Shown piece after piece: positions 39,317 to 54,895 of a stretch of 64,000 nt of DNA. Under the pieces are notes generated by a model that made no database searches, was not told the origin of the DNA, and saw nothing but the letters and a program-made list of their open reading frames with translations. Position 1 is the stretch's first letter, and each line of letters opens with the position of its first letter. The position numbers and the translations under genes are program-made. The stretch comes from Pisaster brevispinus (Eukaryota; Echinodermata; Asteroidea; Forcipulatida; Asteriidae): NCBI GenBank assembly GCA_023634235.1, contig JAMKCF010000009.1, forward strand, positions 6,386,001-6,450,000, given 5' to 3'.

Positions 39317-42300
39317 TTGTTCCACAGGTATCTAGATTGGAGTTGAACCCATCTTCCTCATTCTAGAGATGATTTAAAGTAATTCACATTTGGGTTGTTA
39401 AGCCATTTAGGACTTAAAGTACAATCAGCAAATCATTTTAGATTTAAAGTCAGATCCAACTTCTTGTAGGTCTAAACTCTAATGAAAAAAAACCAACAAC
39501 ATTTTGTAACTCCATCAAATTGACAAGATATCCCGATTCATTTGCACAGTTTTTTGTTCTGGTCAGTACTATGCATAGTGAAGGCTCATTAGACTAAAAT
39601 AACAAAGTTCTATGGATGCAGTAAAATGGTCAGTGGAAATGTCACTTCAACCATGACTACAGATACACACGTACTCTCAACTCAAGCAACAGCAACGACG
39701 TTTTGCCTTCTCTCTTGATTCAATCATTGGGATCACAAAGTGGTAATAATTTATATACATCCAAAAAAACAAAAATCAACAACTTAAATTGAAAACTATC
39801 TTTGTAATTCGGGAACTTCTTAGGTTGTTCTTCAAATGTATCACAGGATTTAACCACATGAAGGTTTTTTTCAGGGTCATTGAGCCAAAGCATTTCTCAG
39901 AAGATCCACCACACCTCCACACCTTCCTTTCTCCCATTCACTGCTAAATTGATGTAATATACTCCCAAGTATTCAATTAAAAAAAGGCTATTCCGCATAC
40001 ATCCTTGTCATTTCCTAATGGAAATGAAGTCAATTATTTGTAAATGCATTAAAATTCCATTTTCTCATATATCATAATGCAGACACCTGCCAGACTGAGT
40101 TTAAATGGTAAACAGCCCCCATCCTCTTCCTCAGCACTCGCTGATGACACTTACCAGGGGATGATGGTCCGGGAGACTGCGTAGATACAGATCCATACCT
40201 GCTGAAATTCTAGATCCAGACTTAGATAGGCCCAACTATCAACGAGGGCAACCAACCTTACATGAAGGGTCCGCAGCTGAAATCTGCCACAATTTTTTTT
40301 TTTTTGGTTTCCTTCTTCTTTGGTATGTCTTCCAACGACAGCTTCCAATTCTGGTCACGCTCTCTTTATAGAAACAACTTCAAGTTATTGACAAAGTTGT
40401 TTTATTCAGTTGTAGTGAATAGTACATCCTGGTGAGTGTAGATTTGTGATCCACTTGCAGGCATTGACCCCTGGTATTCAGGGGTGTAATAGACAAATTG
40501 GCGATTCCCCCAGGCGCACCCAAGGTGACAGGCAGTGATAGACAGGGAGATAACCAAACTCTTTTTGTTGTCAGTGTCGACTCCCTCTCTTGACGGAAAA
40601 GAAGGGGGAAAAAAAAAAAGCTGAAACTTTTGTGTCCAACATCAAAATCCCCACTCAAACATGAGGGGCAACATCCACAGAGAGCCACATCCTTGATGAA
40701 GATGCAGGTTTTAATGAAAATCCAACTTGTGAGCTTGAAACAAAAGCACGGGAGCAGTTTATGTTGACACAGAGAAACAGCGCGTCTATCCATGCACGGA
40801 GGACTGACTGCGTCCTAACATCAACTTCTCCTTCCTGTCATCGTCTAAACTCCCCGTCCCCTGGTTGGCTCCAAAGTCTGATGACTATCGCTCTATCTCA
40901 TCATCTGTACTGTCTCCATGCCTCTATTGGTCTGCACAAACTATTGTCAGCAATTACAACTCCGGTCTTTTCTCACAAGCACATTGAAGCATTAAGAGTA
41001 GGTCTGATCCATTGTACACGCATACAGCAGCTGCTACTCCTGACCACTGGCAGTGGTTGTAAGGCATTAGAATAATAGCGTAGTAATTCAAGTATTTCGT
41101 CTTATGTAAAGAAAGTGTGCCCTGCTGGATGCCTTTTTAATAATCCACAGTCTTCGACGCAGGCCATGTCATCTCTAAATTGTATTAAACACAGCACATA
41201 AAAACATTGTCATGTTTTAATTGTGGCGATTTTTCCCCCTCCCAAGAAAGTCCGTTTAGAACTACCCTATGAAGTGACAGGAATAATAATGGTAGCTTCC
41301 TCACAATACTATTGGCTACTGAGAGAACGATGATGCTCAGCTGTCCACAGCACACTGCACTGGGGTGCATGTGTGTGTTTGCTATATACATGTATTCTAC
41401 GGTACATGTACATTGTACATCATTGAAAAGAACACCAGTATCAAGACACTGGGATGGTTTTAATTCTGCCCTAAGCAGGCAGGATTGCAGCAGCTATTAA
41501 AACCAGGCGGCTATTCAAACTCACTAGGAAACGGTGAACAATAAAGGAGGGGGAAAGAAGACAAATGACAAGTGCTACAGTAGGAAATGCCTGACAATAT
41601 TGATGCAGTGAAAGACTAATGTGCCCAATGCTAATATGGAATTGCATGCCAAATGAGAAAAGTCAGATGAGAGAACAAACAGGCAACTGAAGACAAACTA
41701 TGACCGAGGTGCTGTAATTAAAGACGAGGCTGTGTTCTTGATAGAATATTTTGTGACGGTGACAGACTAAGATGAAATGACTGAATGATTATTATCATCA
41801 AGTCAAATAAAAGCTATGCTAGTAGGAGTGCTAGATTTCTGTTTCTTAACTTAAAAGTAATATCTAGCTTATGACATTATTGACAACAACACTGTTTGAC
41901 TCTGCTGCTTCTAATTTATGACAAAACATTTTAATCATAAAACTTGAGCCAATAACAAAGACACAAGGTTAATAACAAACAAGAATGAAAAAAACATCCA
42001 AAAGAGCAAATAAACGGAATGAAAGTCATTAAAAATCAAATATACTGTCCCTGTTTTAATGCGCAGACAAGTGTCCCAAAAAAGTGCAGATTATACAAGT
42101 GAAGTTTGATGTGTCTTATTCCTTCATCAAGGTTTAGAACAATTACCCTCAGTAGTGAGTCTGATCGAGGGCCATCAAAACTATTTCTTTTTCAGTTGGA
42201 GTGCTGACACATTGCAGTATGTTTGAACCAGACATGATATTCTTCCTTCTTTAATTTGTTTTATTAAAATGGCCGAAAAAGTCTAATACTAAAGCCTATC

Positions 42301-42440
42301 ATGTAGGTCAGTCCTTGTATTCAATAAAATGTTCCTACCGGTACTCATTCCCCGAGGGCCAAATATCATGCCTTGTTTGAACACTGCTCAAAAGATGGAT
42401 TTGCAAAATATTATCACAATCCTTTCATTTGGGGTTTTTC

Positions 42441-42560
42441 CAGGAACTATATTTGTTTACAAAGCTGCTTAAGCAGAAAATATTGCTTTAAGAACCTTTT
42501 GCTAAAGAAAACATAAGAAGAGAATCAGTCACTAACAGTACCCATGGGATGTATTGTAGT
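42441..42560. mobile_element. Possible fragment of the same foldback family
   Basis: The segment contains AAGCTGCTTAAGCAG followed by AAAATATTGCTTTAAG and TTTTGCTAAAG, similar to the interior of the element at 19056-19198. The GGGCCC ends are missing, so limits are approximate. Confidence 0.28.
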
Positions 42561-45500
42561 GGGTACTCCTAATCAAACTTATTTTGTGACAAACTGCTTT
42601 TTGTTCTTCAACAGCTGCAAGAAAGTGAGCCAAGCTAAGACTCCAAAAATCTAATCAACTTATTCTTTCAGACAAAATCTCAACAACAAAAAATCCCATA
42701 TAAAATTAAAATGTGTAATGGTAGTAAGTATGTATTCGAAGTGGTCTTTCCACTGTGTAGTGTGTGTGTTTAGGAGTGCAAATCAAACTAAACTGGCACA
42801 GTTTCAAATTTTCCCCGGTTACTCTTTTACATTTGTTTCCCCTCATGCTCTAAAGTTGATACAACATGGATGGAAGTCTCCAATGCTAGACTCCAACTGC
42901 TGTGTATTTTTGGAGTACCCTGATTACGGCCAAATTGGCAAAGATGAATCATTAAGGCACGATACCCGACACGCAAGTACACAACCCTAAGTGGTCGGCT
43001 TGTAGAGACAGGGCAAATATTTTCTTAACTGAATCAAACATGGAGTGCTAGCATTCTGTAAACTGCCCATTCCACGCTGATGGATATCCCCCCTTTTTCA
43101 CAGGAAGTTCAATAATTTACAAAAAAATGTTTAAAGCGTTACTTTTTTGTGTTAACTATAAACTTCATTTAATAACTGACTACAGGTAGGTCTATGCATG
43201 GAACAGGGATAATATTGGCAACAAATTCTGGAGTTGTAATAGATTAGAATCCATCAATCAAGCTTGAGCAGAGCCATTCAAATGTACCACAATTTTACTT
43301 CAGGAATATTTCACTCATAAGAATAGGAAAAAATATAAATGTCAACTTTTAAAATGCTTCTAATTCAACAAGTCTGCTGTTATGTCCGGAAAGAAAAAAC
43401 TGATTTATTCATTAATCTATATAAACAAAAAAATTACTTTGTCATTTTTTTGATAGAGTGGATGAGGGTTGGTAACTTTTAAAAAACATAATCAGTGTCA
43501 TTATTATTTGCATCTTTTTTCTCTCTCTAGTTTTTAGAGTTCCACCAAATGGAAAAGGACAAATCAATAAAATTCTGAAATAGAAAAGGGTTTGAAATAG
43601 CTAAAGCAGCTGTGTAGTTTATCTGTTGGAACAATAGTAAACCGCAATAATAAAAGGGTACTTTGACGACCTTCCTAAAGAATGACTACAATCACATTTA
43701 ACACCTTTAGTTAAAAAATCCGGGAAAGTAATAACAATATTTAAAATACAAGTCTTTAAAATCACAATTTGTTGAAATTTCAATTTAATAAGAAGACACG
43801 CTCCCATCTGATAAAAAAAAAAACTTTAACAAAATATTAAACAGGCAGTATCAACACAACTGTCTGAGTGTAGCTGACACACTATGTACACAAAACCATA
43901 ACATGGTCATGCATAATGCATACCCAACAAATTCATCAACACACAAATGCCAAATCTCTAATGCTACAGACCCAGCACGCTTTCCAAGGTTTGTCAACCA
44001 CAACAAAACTCCCATTCACACCCTAAACAAAAAAAACCCACGACAACAGCCAAAGCAGAAAATGTGTCAAAAGACCAGTCAGGATGCAAAGGCCATTTCA
44101 ATCTTCAATGGACCCCGTATTCATGTTGGCAATTAATCACAAAGGACTTAATGATGAATCTTTAAAGTCTTCCCTCTGACATGGCTTCTGTTAAAGAAAG
44201 CGGTGCTCTTAACTGAGTAGGGAGCTTAAGTACATACAGTCATCTGTTGTTTTATTAGACCCTTTGTTTGCTTCCCCTGCTAAGGTAAACACAATGCAAT
44301 TTACTGCACCATTAATACTCTATATTTTGAAAGACAAAGTTCATATTTCACGGATACACACCTTCGTTGGAAACCGCTCAGAGTTCAGTGCATTAGTCTA
44401 GTTCCTGAACAACCCTGATATGCTTTCAATTGTTTGTAGACCTTTTTTTAAAAAGTCATGATGGATGTTACCACTTACCTGCCCACTGTTGATTTTACTG
44501 TTGAAACCCCTAAATTGATTTGTATTCTGGGGGAAATATTGATAATCACTTTGAAATGAAATAATTAATAGAGAAAAATATGAATATGAATGACATGTCC
44601 ATTGTGCATGTGATGAAGCTACAAAAGAAATATATATATTGTTGTCTTTAGAAACATTTCAAATTAACTATTTGTGCAAGATCCATTTGGTGGCAAGTAA
44701 TTAAACAATAAATAAATAAATACTTTTTCAAAAAAAGGCAGAGATAATTTGTCTCAACCAAGAAATAAAATAGCTGACCTGCAGATGGTGAAATAAAGAA
44801 CACCATTTTTTGGTCTTAGGTTTTGTTTCTTCTTCCCTTTGAATTGCAGATCAGCTACAAGGCAGGGTTCATTTCAGTTCAATATAACATCAAGGTTAGA
44901 CCCTCTGTCACTTTCCGTTATTTGGATATCATCAGAATCTCATGGGACAGAATATTCATGTCATCTTCATAGATTTGCCAAACTCTCTCCTTTTATCTCC
45001 ATTTTCGTAAATCCTGCATTAGCAACTGGTTACCGGGCACTGCCAAGATCAGATGTCCACTCCGCCTTTCAAATATTAAAATATGAAAATATTAAATACA
45101 GGCAAACAAAAGAGAGACCAGGGATTCCTAAGAAAAGAGGCGGGAATAACATCCCCGGGGGTTGAAACTGAAACCCCTGTCACATTAATCTGATTTAAGG
45201 GGGGGGGAACTTGTAATACTGGCTTGAAATGTGATGTAGGTATCTCCGACTTGGCAACATGATAGCTGGTATACAATGGGATGGAATTCATGCAGCATCA
45301 CTACCCTTTGATTCCGTTGAGAATATCCCCAGCCCTTAATGAATCATTCCACTGTTTTGGGATGGGGTCTTGTATTCCCTTGGCCTGGCAGCCCAACCCC
45401 ACTCATCCCATCCTGCTATTCCAGGCAGCATATAGCTTCTCCCAGGGGGTAAGTCCTGTCCTGTTTGCATCCTGCAGTTAAGGTCGCCTGTAACAAAGCA

Positions 45501-45980
45501 GCTGAAAATGAGCTGGACGATGACAACTTGAAATGAAACCCCAGCACAGATGGTATCAAGATGTGTTTGCCTTTTAAGGTGGATGTACAACTTGCTCTAA
45601 TTAATTATTTACAAGACAAAATACAAGGAATTTGTCAACTAATTGGCTCGGACAGTGATGAACAGAGCGCAGTATTACGCCGGAGAGAGACAGACACAAT
45701 TTCAACCACAAAAATCTGAGCACAAACGCTTTCTCTCCAGATCACACACACTGCCATATTGAAAATTCGGCACCACAATACAGACCACCACTTCCACAAA
45801 TCGATAAGAGTATCATCAAATACTCTACGTTTCCAAAAGAGCAAACCTCATGAGCATGACCCCCAAAAAGTCATGTGTAAAAGTAAGGAAAGTGTGGAAT
45901 AATATGAGTCAACAGGTTCGAGCACCGGGGTAACAAAAGCCATTACAGAGCCTGGTTACGGACACACAAAACGTAGAGTC

Positions 45981-45996
45981 AAAAAAAAAAAAAAAA
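45981..45996 (+). repeat. Poly-A run (16 A)
   Basis: An A homopolymer with no recognisable retroposon body next to it. Confidence 0.9.
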
Positions 45997-48900
45997 CGTG
46001 ACAAAATTAAATTCTGTGCTGGAAATTCTAGAGGGTTTGGGACAAATGATACAGTGGCACACACAATGGGAACAAACCACAAAGGGACAGAGGGGAGATG
46101 TTGAACAAAATGCCGCCAAACCGCAATTTAGAACGGATCGGATCCAGCGTGTGCGGGATTGGATTACACTTTGAGATTCTGGCATTGAATATACAAGGGC
46201 CCAGACACAACAAGCCCCGGGCCCACAAGTCAAAAGGTTGAAGAATAAACAATGCTTGAAAGTCACTGTCTCAGGTAAACCACATTTATGAATGGTAAAC
46301 AAATTAACAGCAATTGTAGAATGGTCACAAGGGAAACATGGATTTGGATCGCAGCCTTTTCATAATTTCTTCTTCTTTTTTTATTGATGTTTTCTTGGAA
46401 TGGCAAAGAGACGGCATGAATGTTTATCTGATTTTAAAAGGATCGTTTCAAACAGAGATGACTTTTAATTAAGTGTTACTTCTAAAATTGACAAATGTGT
46501 ATATGCTGCTAGAAAATTGGTTTGTTTTACATTTTCAAATAATCCTTTTTAATAGCAATCATTTGTCCGTATTAAATGTGTTATTACTAAAAAAAATAAT
46601 TAAAAATTTCATGATTGGTAGCACGCCCATTAAACCCATTGCCAAGAACAACAATACAATATATTCACCTCAATAAAACATCTATTTGATTTGGAGAGAG
46701 TGACCAAAATGTCATCTTGTTTTCGACACATGACTCAATCTAGCCTTCTCCACTCTCTCGCCAATGTCATCGGGTGACAACCCAGCTAGATGTGCATTCC
46801 GTGGGAGTTAGTCACGAGAGCACGTCCATCCCTTTGTTTCATTTGGTTCTGGAGTGGTGGCCGGCCCGATATGAAGATGCTAGGGTAATGAGAATTGAAG
46901 AGTACCGAGATCTAAAAATGGTAACTCTAGACATCACCAGGTATACATGAGGATAAATGGCTTCCATTCAACTACTCCGGAGTTGGATTTCGCTTCTCCA
47001 CTTTTACCTGGACACAGGAGAATAGGAACCAACTATGGCACACGGCAGGCAATTTCAAAGCTTCCTTAAAATTGGTCTTGATTAATGTTGAGCTGCCACT
47101 CCAAGAGCGATTTGTTTCCTACATAATGCCACCGCTATCTTGGCTTGTAAAGCTGCTGGCTTAAAAGGTCGCTGACCGGTGCATGCTGGTCTCTCTGTCA
47201 CACCACCTTTGCATTGTTGGGCATCCCTGGTTTAACCATAAACTGAAGTTTCTCATGTTTCCGAGATTGTGGAGAATGTCTCCTCTAATCCAAGGAAGGG
47301 CAGAGGGGAACATAATGTTTAGACATTATGTGATACAGATAAGTGATGATTAATACAGGTGGAATAATGAAGTTGAATTTACTGTTCTTTTACACTACAT
47401 TTGATAGCATCTATCAAGTATGGATGAAATCATTTTGAACCAAATTCCCTATGAATTGAACTTGAAAAATTAAAGTGCGGTTAAAAGAATTGGATTTGCG
47501 GAGTATTCTTGCGGAAGAATTGAGAAGCAGACACTGGGGTTGACACACATACTGTGATGGGACTAACTCGCTTTAAAGCTTTTTATAGTTTGATCAACAA
47601 CTAAAGAGGCCTATCATGAGTTCATGGAAACTGGTTCCAAGTCTGGGTCCGCTGATTATAGGGCTGCTAAACACAAAACACTTTTGGTAAATTCATCCGA
47701 TAAGCAAAAGGTAACATAAAAAAAGACAGCACTTTGGCTGGTTGCATGCTTCTACTTTGAAAATGTGGTATTAATGGTTTTATTTTGCATATTAAGTAGC
47801 TCTATGAAACTGACCCGCCCCCCCCACCCTGAGAAGTTATTTTGTTTTGTTTTGGGGTTTTCGTACAAAAAATTCTCAAATGAAGTACCTCTTTACACAA
47901 CCACTTTAGATCTGCCCCCCCTCCCCCCCCCCACTTCCAGAGCATCAAACTACATATACAGGGGTTACCTACACTTTGGGGGCGGGGGATTTAACAAGTC
48001 TGAATATGAGTTACTTACTTTAGCAACTCTTTACAAACCTGAAACTGCACGTTTGTGCTTTTAGCTTCCACGTTGTACATAGCTACAGGGAAGCAGCAGT
48101 TCCCTTCCATCAACTTGTCAGCGTGTGAATACACTTTTCTCCTTAATTTAGAGAGAAGTTCATTCATAGCCGAGTCATAAAACAGGTCGTTTCTTCAAAG
48201 AGACGCACGTTTTTCTTTAATGAACAGTCCAAGCTGCCATGTAACCGTGGAGCTAAACTCGAGAGCTTTTCATACAGATGAGCCAGGCATATTATGAGCA
48301 TCAAGGGTGATCGTATACACTGATGAGCACAGATGGAACGATAAAAAAAACTCAAATTCTTTGTTCTTAAACCAGATTTATTGACGGGTTACTAGGCAAC
48401 TGTGGAAGTCAAAAAACAAATGAAATGCTCCCCCTCTATTCTGGCCAATATTATGAGTCATTTCGTAATCAGACCCCTAGTGTAGAATTTCCAGTCTTTA
48501 TAAATTCATTGTAACCTCAAACGGATCAATTTTAATGCTCTGGATTAGGCAAAGCAAAACAAAATCTATACTGTAAATAATAAATAGCTTAGTCGTTACC
48601 TTTTATTTAGGTCGTGTGAACTGAACGAACATTTCCTGTAAATGAGACTTTTCTACTATCTGTCGACATTTCTCAAATTTCAGACAGATTGTGCGAAACA
48701 GAAATGAGCTGTCAGATTCCCATTTGGACTAATCTGTGACTGGTATGTTTCTGTGGTGTTCCGTGACACCATTTAGGAAGGAAATGTACATCTATAGCTG
48801 ACAATTCCACCTCGTTTAATTTCTCTTCATTCCGGTGTCCAGTTATATTGCTCATAGTCATACTGCATGTGAAAATAAATGAAACTAAATACAGTGTAAA

Positions 48901-49907
48901 TCACATCGAGGAACAGATCATTTCGGAAATAATGACATCTTGGAAGGACAAGTAATGCCATCAATAACTTCACTTCAAATTTCCAGTGCCTTGCTCCTCC
49001 AATGCGACCAGAAATAGATCATTGTTGCTCTTTTGTGAATTAAATCTCTAGCTGCAATAGGGTCATGTAAACATTCTAAGACTGTTTATATCAAAGATTC
49101 ATCAAAAAGAAATTGGAAATAGGCAAGTAATTTTTTTAAAATGACATGAACATAAAAGCAGTTAATATCAGGTGTAGAAAATTATGTTTTATTGATTACA
49201 TTAGAAAGGGTTTCCAAGATAAAGACATAGTATATTTTATGCTAAGTAACCCATGCCTCCTTTTTACACCCTGTCTATATTGCCAATCCATCTACTTCTG
49301 CATCGCAAGAACCAGAAACAATCAATCCATTCTCCATGCCCTAATAATGTAGTCTTATGAACAATGGTTGACCTACCAAAGAACCCTATTTTTCTCAGAC
49401 TCCGACCTTGAATTCTGTTGGTTTTGTTTTTTTGTTTCTCCCCAAAACACGAACCCATTCTGTCTTGCCGGAGCTAGCAGCTGGCCTTAGCAACTGATCA
49501 TACGGTTCGGTTGCTATTTTGTTTCCAACTGCCATCTTGTGTTTGATATTACCTGGGTTGTGTCGGTTCTGGGCGGAGCCTATGGCATGTGCAATACTGC
49601 CACTTCAATGAGCTTCGTTACATTTCACAAAGAAATTAGACGCCAACATAATCAGTTTTTATTAAGGATGCGGATTTTGCGGCGTGCTCACACCAGAGTG
49701 AGAAGAAAAAAAATCTGTGTTGCATGCACATGGCAAACTAAAATATTACATGTCCTCATTAAGCCTCACACATTCATCCAAATATCACTCATGTTGCTGG
49801 AGAAACTTTGTATAATGAAAAATTTCAGCTAACTCAGCTGGGAAAGGAGAGTAGCCAACATTTTAATGTTCATCTCTAGTTTAGCCTGGGTTGTTTACAT
49901 CTTGCTT

Positions 49908-49992
49908 ATTTATATTGGTCTCTGATTGTAAATTGGTAAAGTACTTTGAGGCTGTCACATCAGGCCATTTATAAATACTTTATTGTCATTAA
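49908..49992 (+). mobile_element. Retroposon (SINE/LINE) 3'-tail-like segment
   Basis: The stretch contains GTAAAGTACTTTGAGGCTG, then CACATCAGGCCATTTATAAA and TACTTTATTGTCATTA. Invertebrate retroposon tails often have the form 'GTAAAGCRCTTTGAG ... GCGCTATATAAAT ... TTATTATT', and this looks like a variant. The 5' limit of the element could not be set, and no Pol III A/B boxes were identified. Confidence 0.42.
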
Positions 49993-52900
49993 AAGACAGT
50001 TTCAGATAATTTACATACACAGCATTGTATCTGATGGAGTAATGATGAAAATATCGTAAAAACAATCCGCTAAATTGCAAAAACGGAATGTATGGCTTTG
50101 TTTGAGGTGAATTCTAAATTTAAGGTTTATGCTCAAGATAGGTCATCAAATTTTGTCATAATTTGTTCATGAAAAGGACCCAACATTTAAAAATGCAGTT
50201 TATACCCTTCTATCATACCACTACCACATTAACCTTCAAGTTGATTATTTTATAAAAATTTCCTGTTCACTTATGACACGACCTTTTCAGAAATGGAAAG
50301 TAATGAATGAGCATTGACTACTTTCTAAAGGTCTCTGTATGTAATATTAACTCAAATTCGTGTTGGTTGCTATCAAAATGACGTGAAGTTAATTGCCTCG
50401 ATTACTGTCAAATCTAATGATGCGTGAACATCATCAAAAGAAAGCTTGACAAGTAAAAGAAAACAATTTCCAACAGGCACTACATCAATAATATAAATGA
50501 GTCTCATTCAACTTGATTGATGTTATAATTACCAGATGAAACAACGACCATTCTGGTAAACATCTGATGCAATGCTGTACGTTGCACCACTGAGGCAAAA
50601 CGGTAGTATTTGTTTTATACATTATTGACCGGATTTTTGAGATTCATACAAAATGTTATCAATCGTCGAGGTCTGTGTGCGTGTGTGTCAGTGTGAATGC
50701 TAGGGGCCATTCACCTTCCTTGCAGAGTCTACTGTGACACTCCCGGCAGCCACGAATGTCCAATGGACCGTGGAACAATATGACACGCTGGCTGGCCAAT
50801 GCCCCCATATCAGAAAAGGATAGCTTTTTCATTTATATTTAACTGAACATTATATGGGTTCTGAATATTTAGTTTTCCTCCGCTTTGCCCTTTTAGTGGA
50901 CAGGTCCGTATGAGCGAAAGTGCTCGGTTGGTTTTTGTTTGATGTCATCTCTTCGACAATAATTCAAAAATGAGTTGAAATTAGTAATTAATGCAAAGGG
51001 CGCCATGAAAACTAAAGCATTACCTCCTGATTGTCATGGTTCATTAATCATTTTAAAAGGTGAGTAATACTGATGTTAAAAAGAATAAGTGGCGCTCAAG
51101 ACCCTAGGAGGTGTGCAGTAAGTTAAGCCTGCGGGGCACCCATCAGATAATTAAGCATTAAAACAAAACTTGTGGGTTAGAACTCCTGGGCGTAGGTAAG
51201 CCTTTCATGGTGAAGTGTCTTCCTTAATTATCATACTGAAACCCCACTGCACTGGCGGTGGATAAAAATGTTCATTGCCAAATAAAAATTTGTGTCTAAA
51301 ATCAACGAGAAACGTCTTATCCCGAATTACAAGCAACTTGCAAGACATCCTAATAATAGCAGAGTACCATCCGCCATCTCGGCACACACACTCAGTCAGT
51401 GGTCAATGGTACCTACAGAAGAAAAAAACCCACACATCTTGGCAAGAAACCATGACTGTGCATTTTGAGTGCTGTCTCGGCAAACACACTGCCGCCTCCT
51501 CAGGTGGACGGACGCAGGACGGGGCAAGTGCTTCTGAATGGGCTCGCCCTCATTATCCCCCTCTTGACATGGGAACGGCTTAATGAAATGTAAGCAAGAT
51601 AGGATCTGTCAAAACACATTTGCAATTATTTTGCGGACTGTGTTGTTTGCTAATGAATGAAATCATTTCGGGTGAGGGAGTGTTGTCACTAGTGCAACAC
51701 CATCCACAAGGATCCCAGGGGGAATCTTGGGGAGAGGGGTGGAGCCCGCCAGGATTGTCTACAAATAGGGTCGGATTGAAAGTTAAATACGAGGGAATCA
51801 AATTTGCACCTAAAACTAATCCGATTAAGTCACAGCTAAATTTCTCTCGTCAAAACTTCATCAAGAGTGCTGAATTTAGTGAATTCATCATCGCCTACGA
51901 GGCCATGTGTATTGAGGGCGCTCTTCCATCTGATATCCTGTTGTTGATTTAACACAGTTTACGTGATTTGATTTTAACAACATAACACCATCAAGCAAGC
52001 TTTTAGACTGGATGCGCTTCACTGCTAGAGGGATACAACGATACACCTGTACTATACAGACTGGATCTCCTAAATCAACATCCACGTCATCTACCAACTA
52101 TTGTGTGATTTACAAAGAACTGAGTAAGTGCTTAGTTTAAGGGAATATTTAGGGGGTCTGTTAGAAAAAATTTAAGTACTGAGCAGGTCAAATAAAATTT
52201 AAGAATTGTTCATTTATATTGCACAAATTCAATACGATGTTTAAATGTGTATCAGAAGAATCCAAAAGCAAATGGAAGTACAAACTGGTAAAAGTTTTGC
52301 AACAACTCCAACACGTTCCCTTTATTTTATAAGACCAGTGAATGATTTCCGTTAACTAGCAGAGCACTATGCCACGACAAAATGTATCAATTGTTACTCA
52401 TGACTCATCACTGCTACTCGATGTTTGCATTCAATGTTCGGCCTAAATATTTTTGGCCATGAAAATCTGCTGGGCGAAATCATTGCCTGAAGACAATGGT
52501 GCATTGAATTTAATGCGTTTTACATACTGCACACATAGATCCTTGCCATTTGATTGGTGGAACAGGCGCCACATGTTATACTTTATTTTACTGCGACGTG
52601 TGACGCTCCAAAATTAAATATAGGAGTCCTATATTGATAAATACAGGATGTTTAGGACACTTCACATTGATGCTTCGCAGCATAATTTCCCGCCCGTTTG
52701 TCCAAACGAGGCAAGGTCGTGTCAGGGCAGACAAAGTTGGTGTCTACATGGAGAGTTGTCCACAGTGTTTAGAAGAGGTTTGAGAATTTCCAGAGTGTGT
52801 GGGGTGGACGAGTTTCCGTGTCTGTTTTGTGTTTATGGTGAAATTTGTTTTCTTCAAATGACAAGGATCTACGTGTGAGCCATATAAAACAAATATTGAA

Positions 52901-54895
52901 TGCATTTTGTTTGCGCATTGGTGCAGAATATAATTACTTGGTGAAATCTGGCCTCATGAAATGGAACAGTCCAGATTTCACCTCAGGATTATATGCTGCG
53001 ACTATGCACTCATATGCATCCAATATTTGTATAAAATAATGTTGGGTAATTAGAGGTTGTTTGACAAACAACATTTTTTTGCTTTTCATTATCTTCCTCA
53101 AGATGGAACTCTTCAATCATCCATGAATAATGCCTTTGAGCTTGAGGGCTACAACTAAATCCAACTCAAAGCGCGACATTCCATTTCTGATAGTCAAGAA
53201 ATAATTTGTTTTTACAAATGTTGCAAGCTTTCATTCATGCCAACCCCACCTAAATTAAGCACATGTTTCCCATCCAGCAAATTTACAACACAAATAGAAA
53301 GCAGGCACCATCATCCGCGCCACAACCACATGGCTCACTGAAACCTCAAAATAGTGTTACACTTGTTTATGTAAATCAAATTATCCATCAATTCTGGAGG
53401 CACTTTTATAAATACTTTCCCTCCCTCTTTCTCGTGCTCCCCTCCCCCCCGAGATTGACAAAATAGGATAGCGTGAGGGAGATATGGTAAGTTGGGCAAA
53501 TGCCTGTCCAGTGGAACACAACTTCTAAAGCTCTAATTGGTGAGAATGACACCAGTTCACAGCAGATGAACATACCGAATTGTGATTTTTAATGCTGTTA
53601 ACACCCAGTGCAGAACCAACAATGTCCGTGGGCGCCCATTTTAATGCTATGACCATCAGATTTGGCTGACGGTGTTCCACTTAAGCATAAAAATTGAATT
53701 CAATAAGGGGAGACCAGGTGAGCTCGGCTGTGTGAACGCCTGGCTTTTCCGCTCATCCAATCGCCAATTAGCATACCAACGCACAGACTTGATTCGCCGT
53801 AAATGAATAGTCCTGAAATAAAAGGACATCATTGGAGCCAACTTTCATGGTTTCTTTATCTCATTTGCATATTCCACGGTTTCAATGAGTCACTTTTCAA
53901 CTGAACAGACACAAAAAGACAACAACTCTAGGAATACAACAGCCAGCAACTTCTATAGAACTTGGGACTAAAAAATATTCCAGCTGGTAAAACAAACACA
54001 AAATTGCTTCCTAAAGTCAATACTCCTCAAATGAGAAAAACTCACTGCATTGTTTAACAGTCATCTGCACTTTCCACAACATGAATTCAATACAAACTCA
54101 AATTGGTGAGACCCATTGAGTCAGTATCAACTTCGCAGCAGATAAAACATTCCCACAGTCCATGCTGCTATATGAAACACATCAATATTCCCACCTACAT
54201 TAATTAGGCCCCTTAAGTCTTCTAATTCACTTTGTGCTGTTTAGAAATGACTTTCAAAGATTACTTCGACTGCTGTCATTTTTCTCAAACATACACTCAG
54301 TTGGCCCTGTGATTTTGACTTATTAAGTACAGCATGTCTAAATATACAGTCCTATAGTTAGCACTATGTATTAGAAGTAGTATTTGTAACAATCAGTACA
54401 GTAGCAATAATCTAGACGCAGAAACTAAGATATTTCTCTACCCTCTTGCTCTCTACTTAGAGCAGCAATTATTCTTTCTACGGGGGAAAAAAAATAGCGT
54501 AATAAAACTGGCCAGTCAACCCCAAGTTTTAGGGGAAGCCAAGAGCATCCTTCAACAAACCATTCACCACCGCGCAATAAATAAATCATTCCGATATGAA
54601 ACCCTCAGCCCTTGCACCAACTCATAAAGAACCTAGCAGCGAATGCTGGGAATGAATGGACCTCACATATCATGATCTACAACCATTAGGCTCTGCAGCA
54701 GATCTTAAATAAATCTGGAGGTTTTACCAGAAATTATGTATAAACATCGGGCGGAAATGGAGTAGTGATCATTCCCCATTTTATGGCATCACCTGTCACA
54801 AGATACACCAAAATCCATTTCTCAGACTCAATATTGAGGCCGGGCTAAATTTAAAGTAGGACAACAATATCTCTAAACAAAGGACCCTGGCCATG

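Noticed and set aside
40380..40793. Minus-strand frame of 137 codons
   Set aside because: It crosses an A-rich homopolymer giving a false Phe run, with no family resemblance and no clean splice pair.
51620..51952. Plus-strand frame of 110 codons
   Set aside because: No domain recognised, opposite strand to the gene, and no supporting splice or promoter signals.
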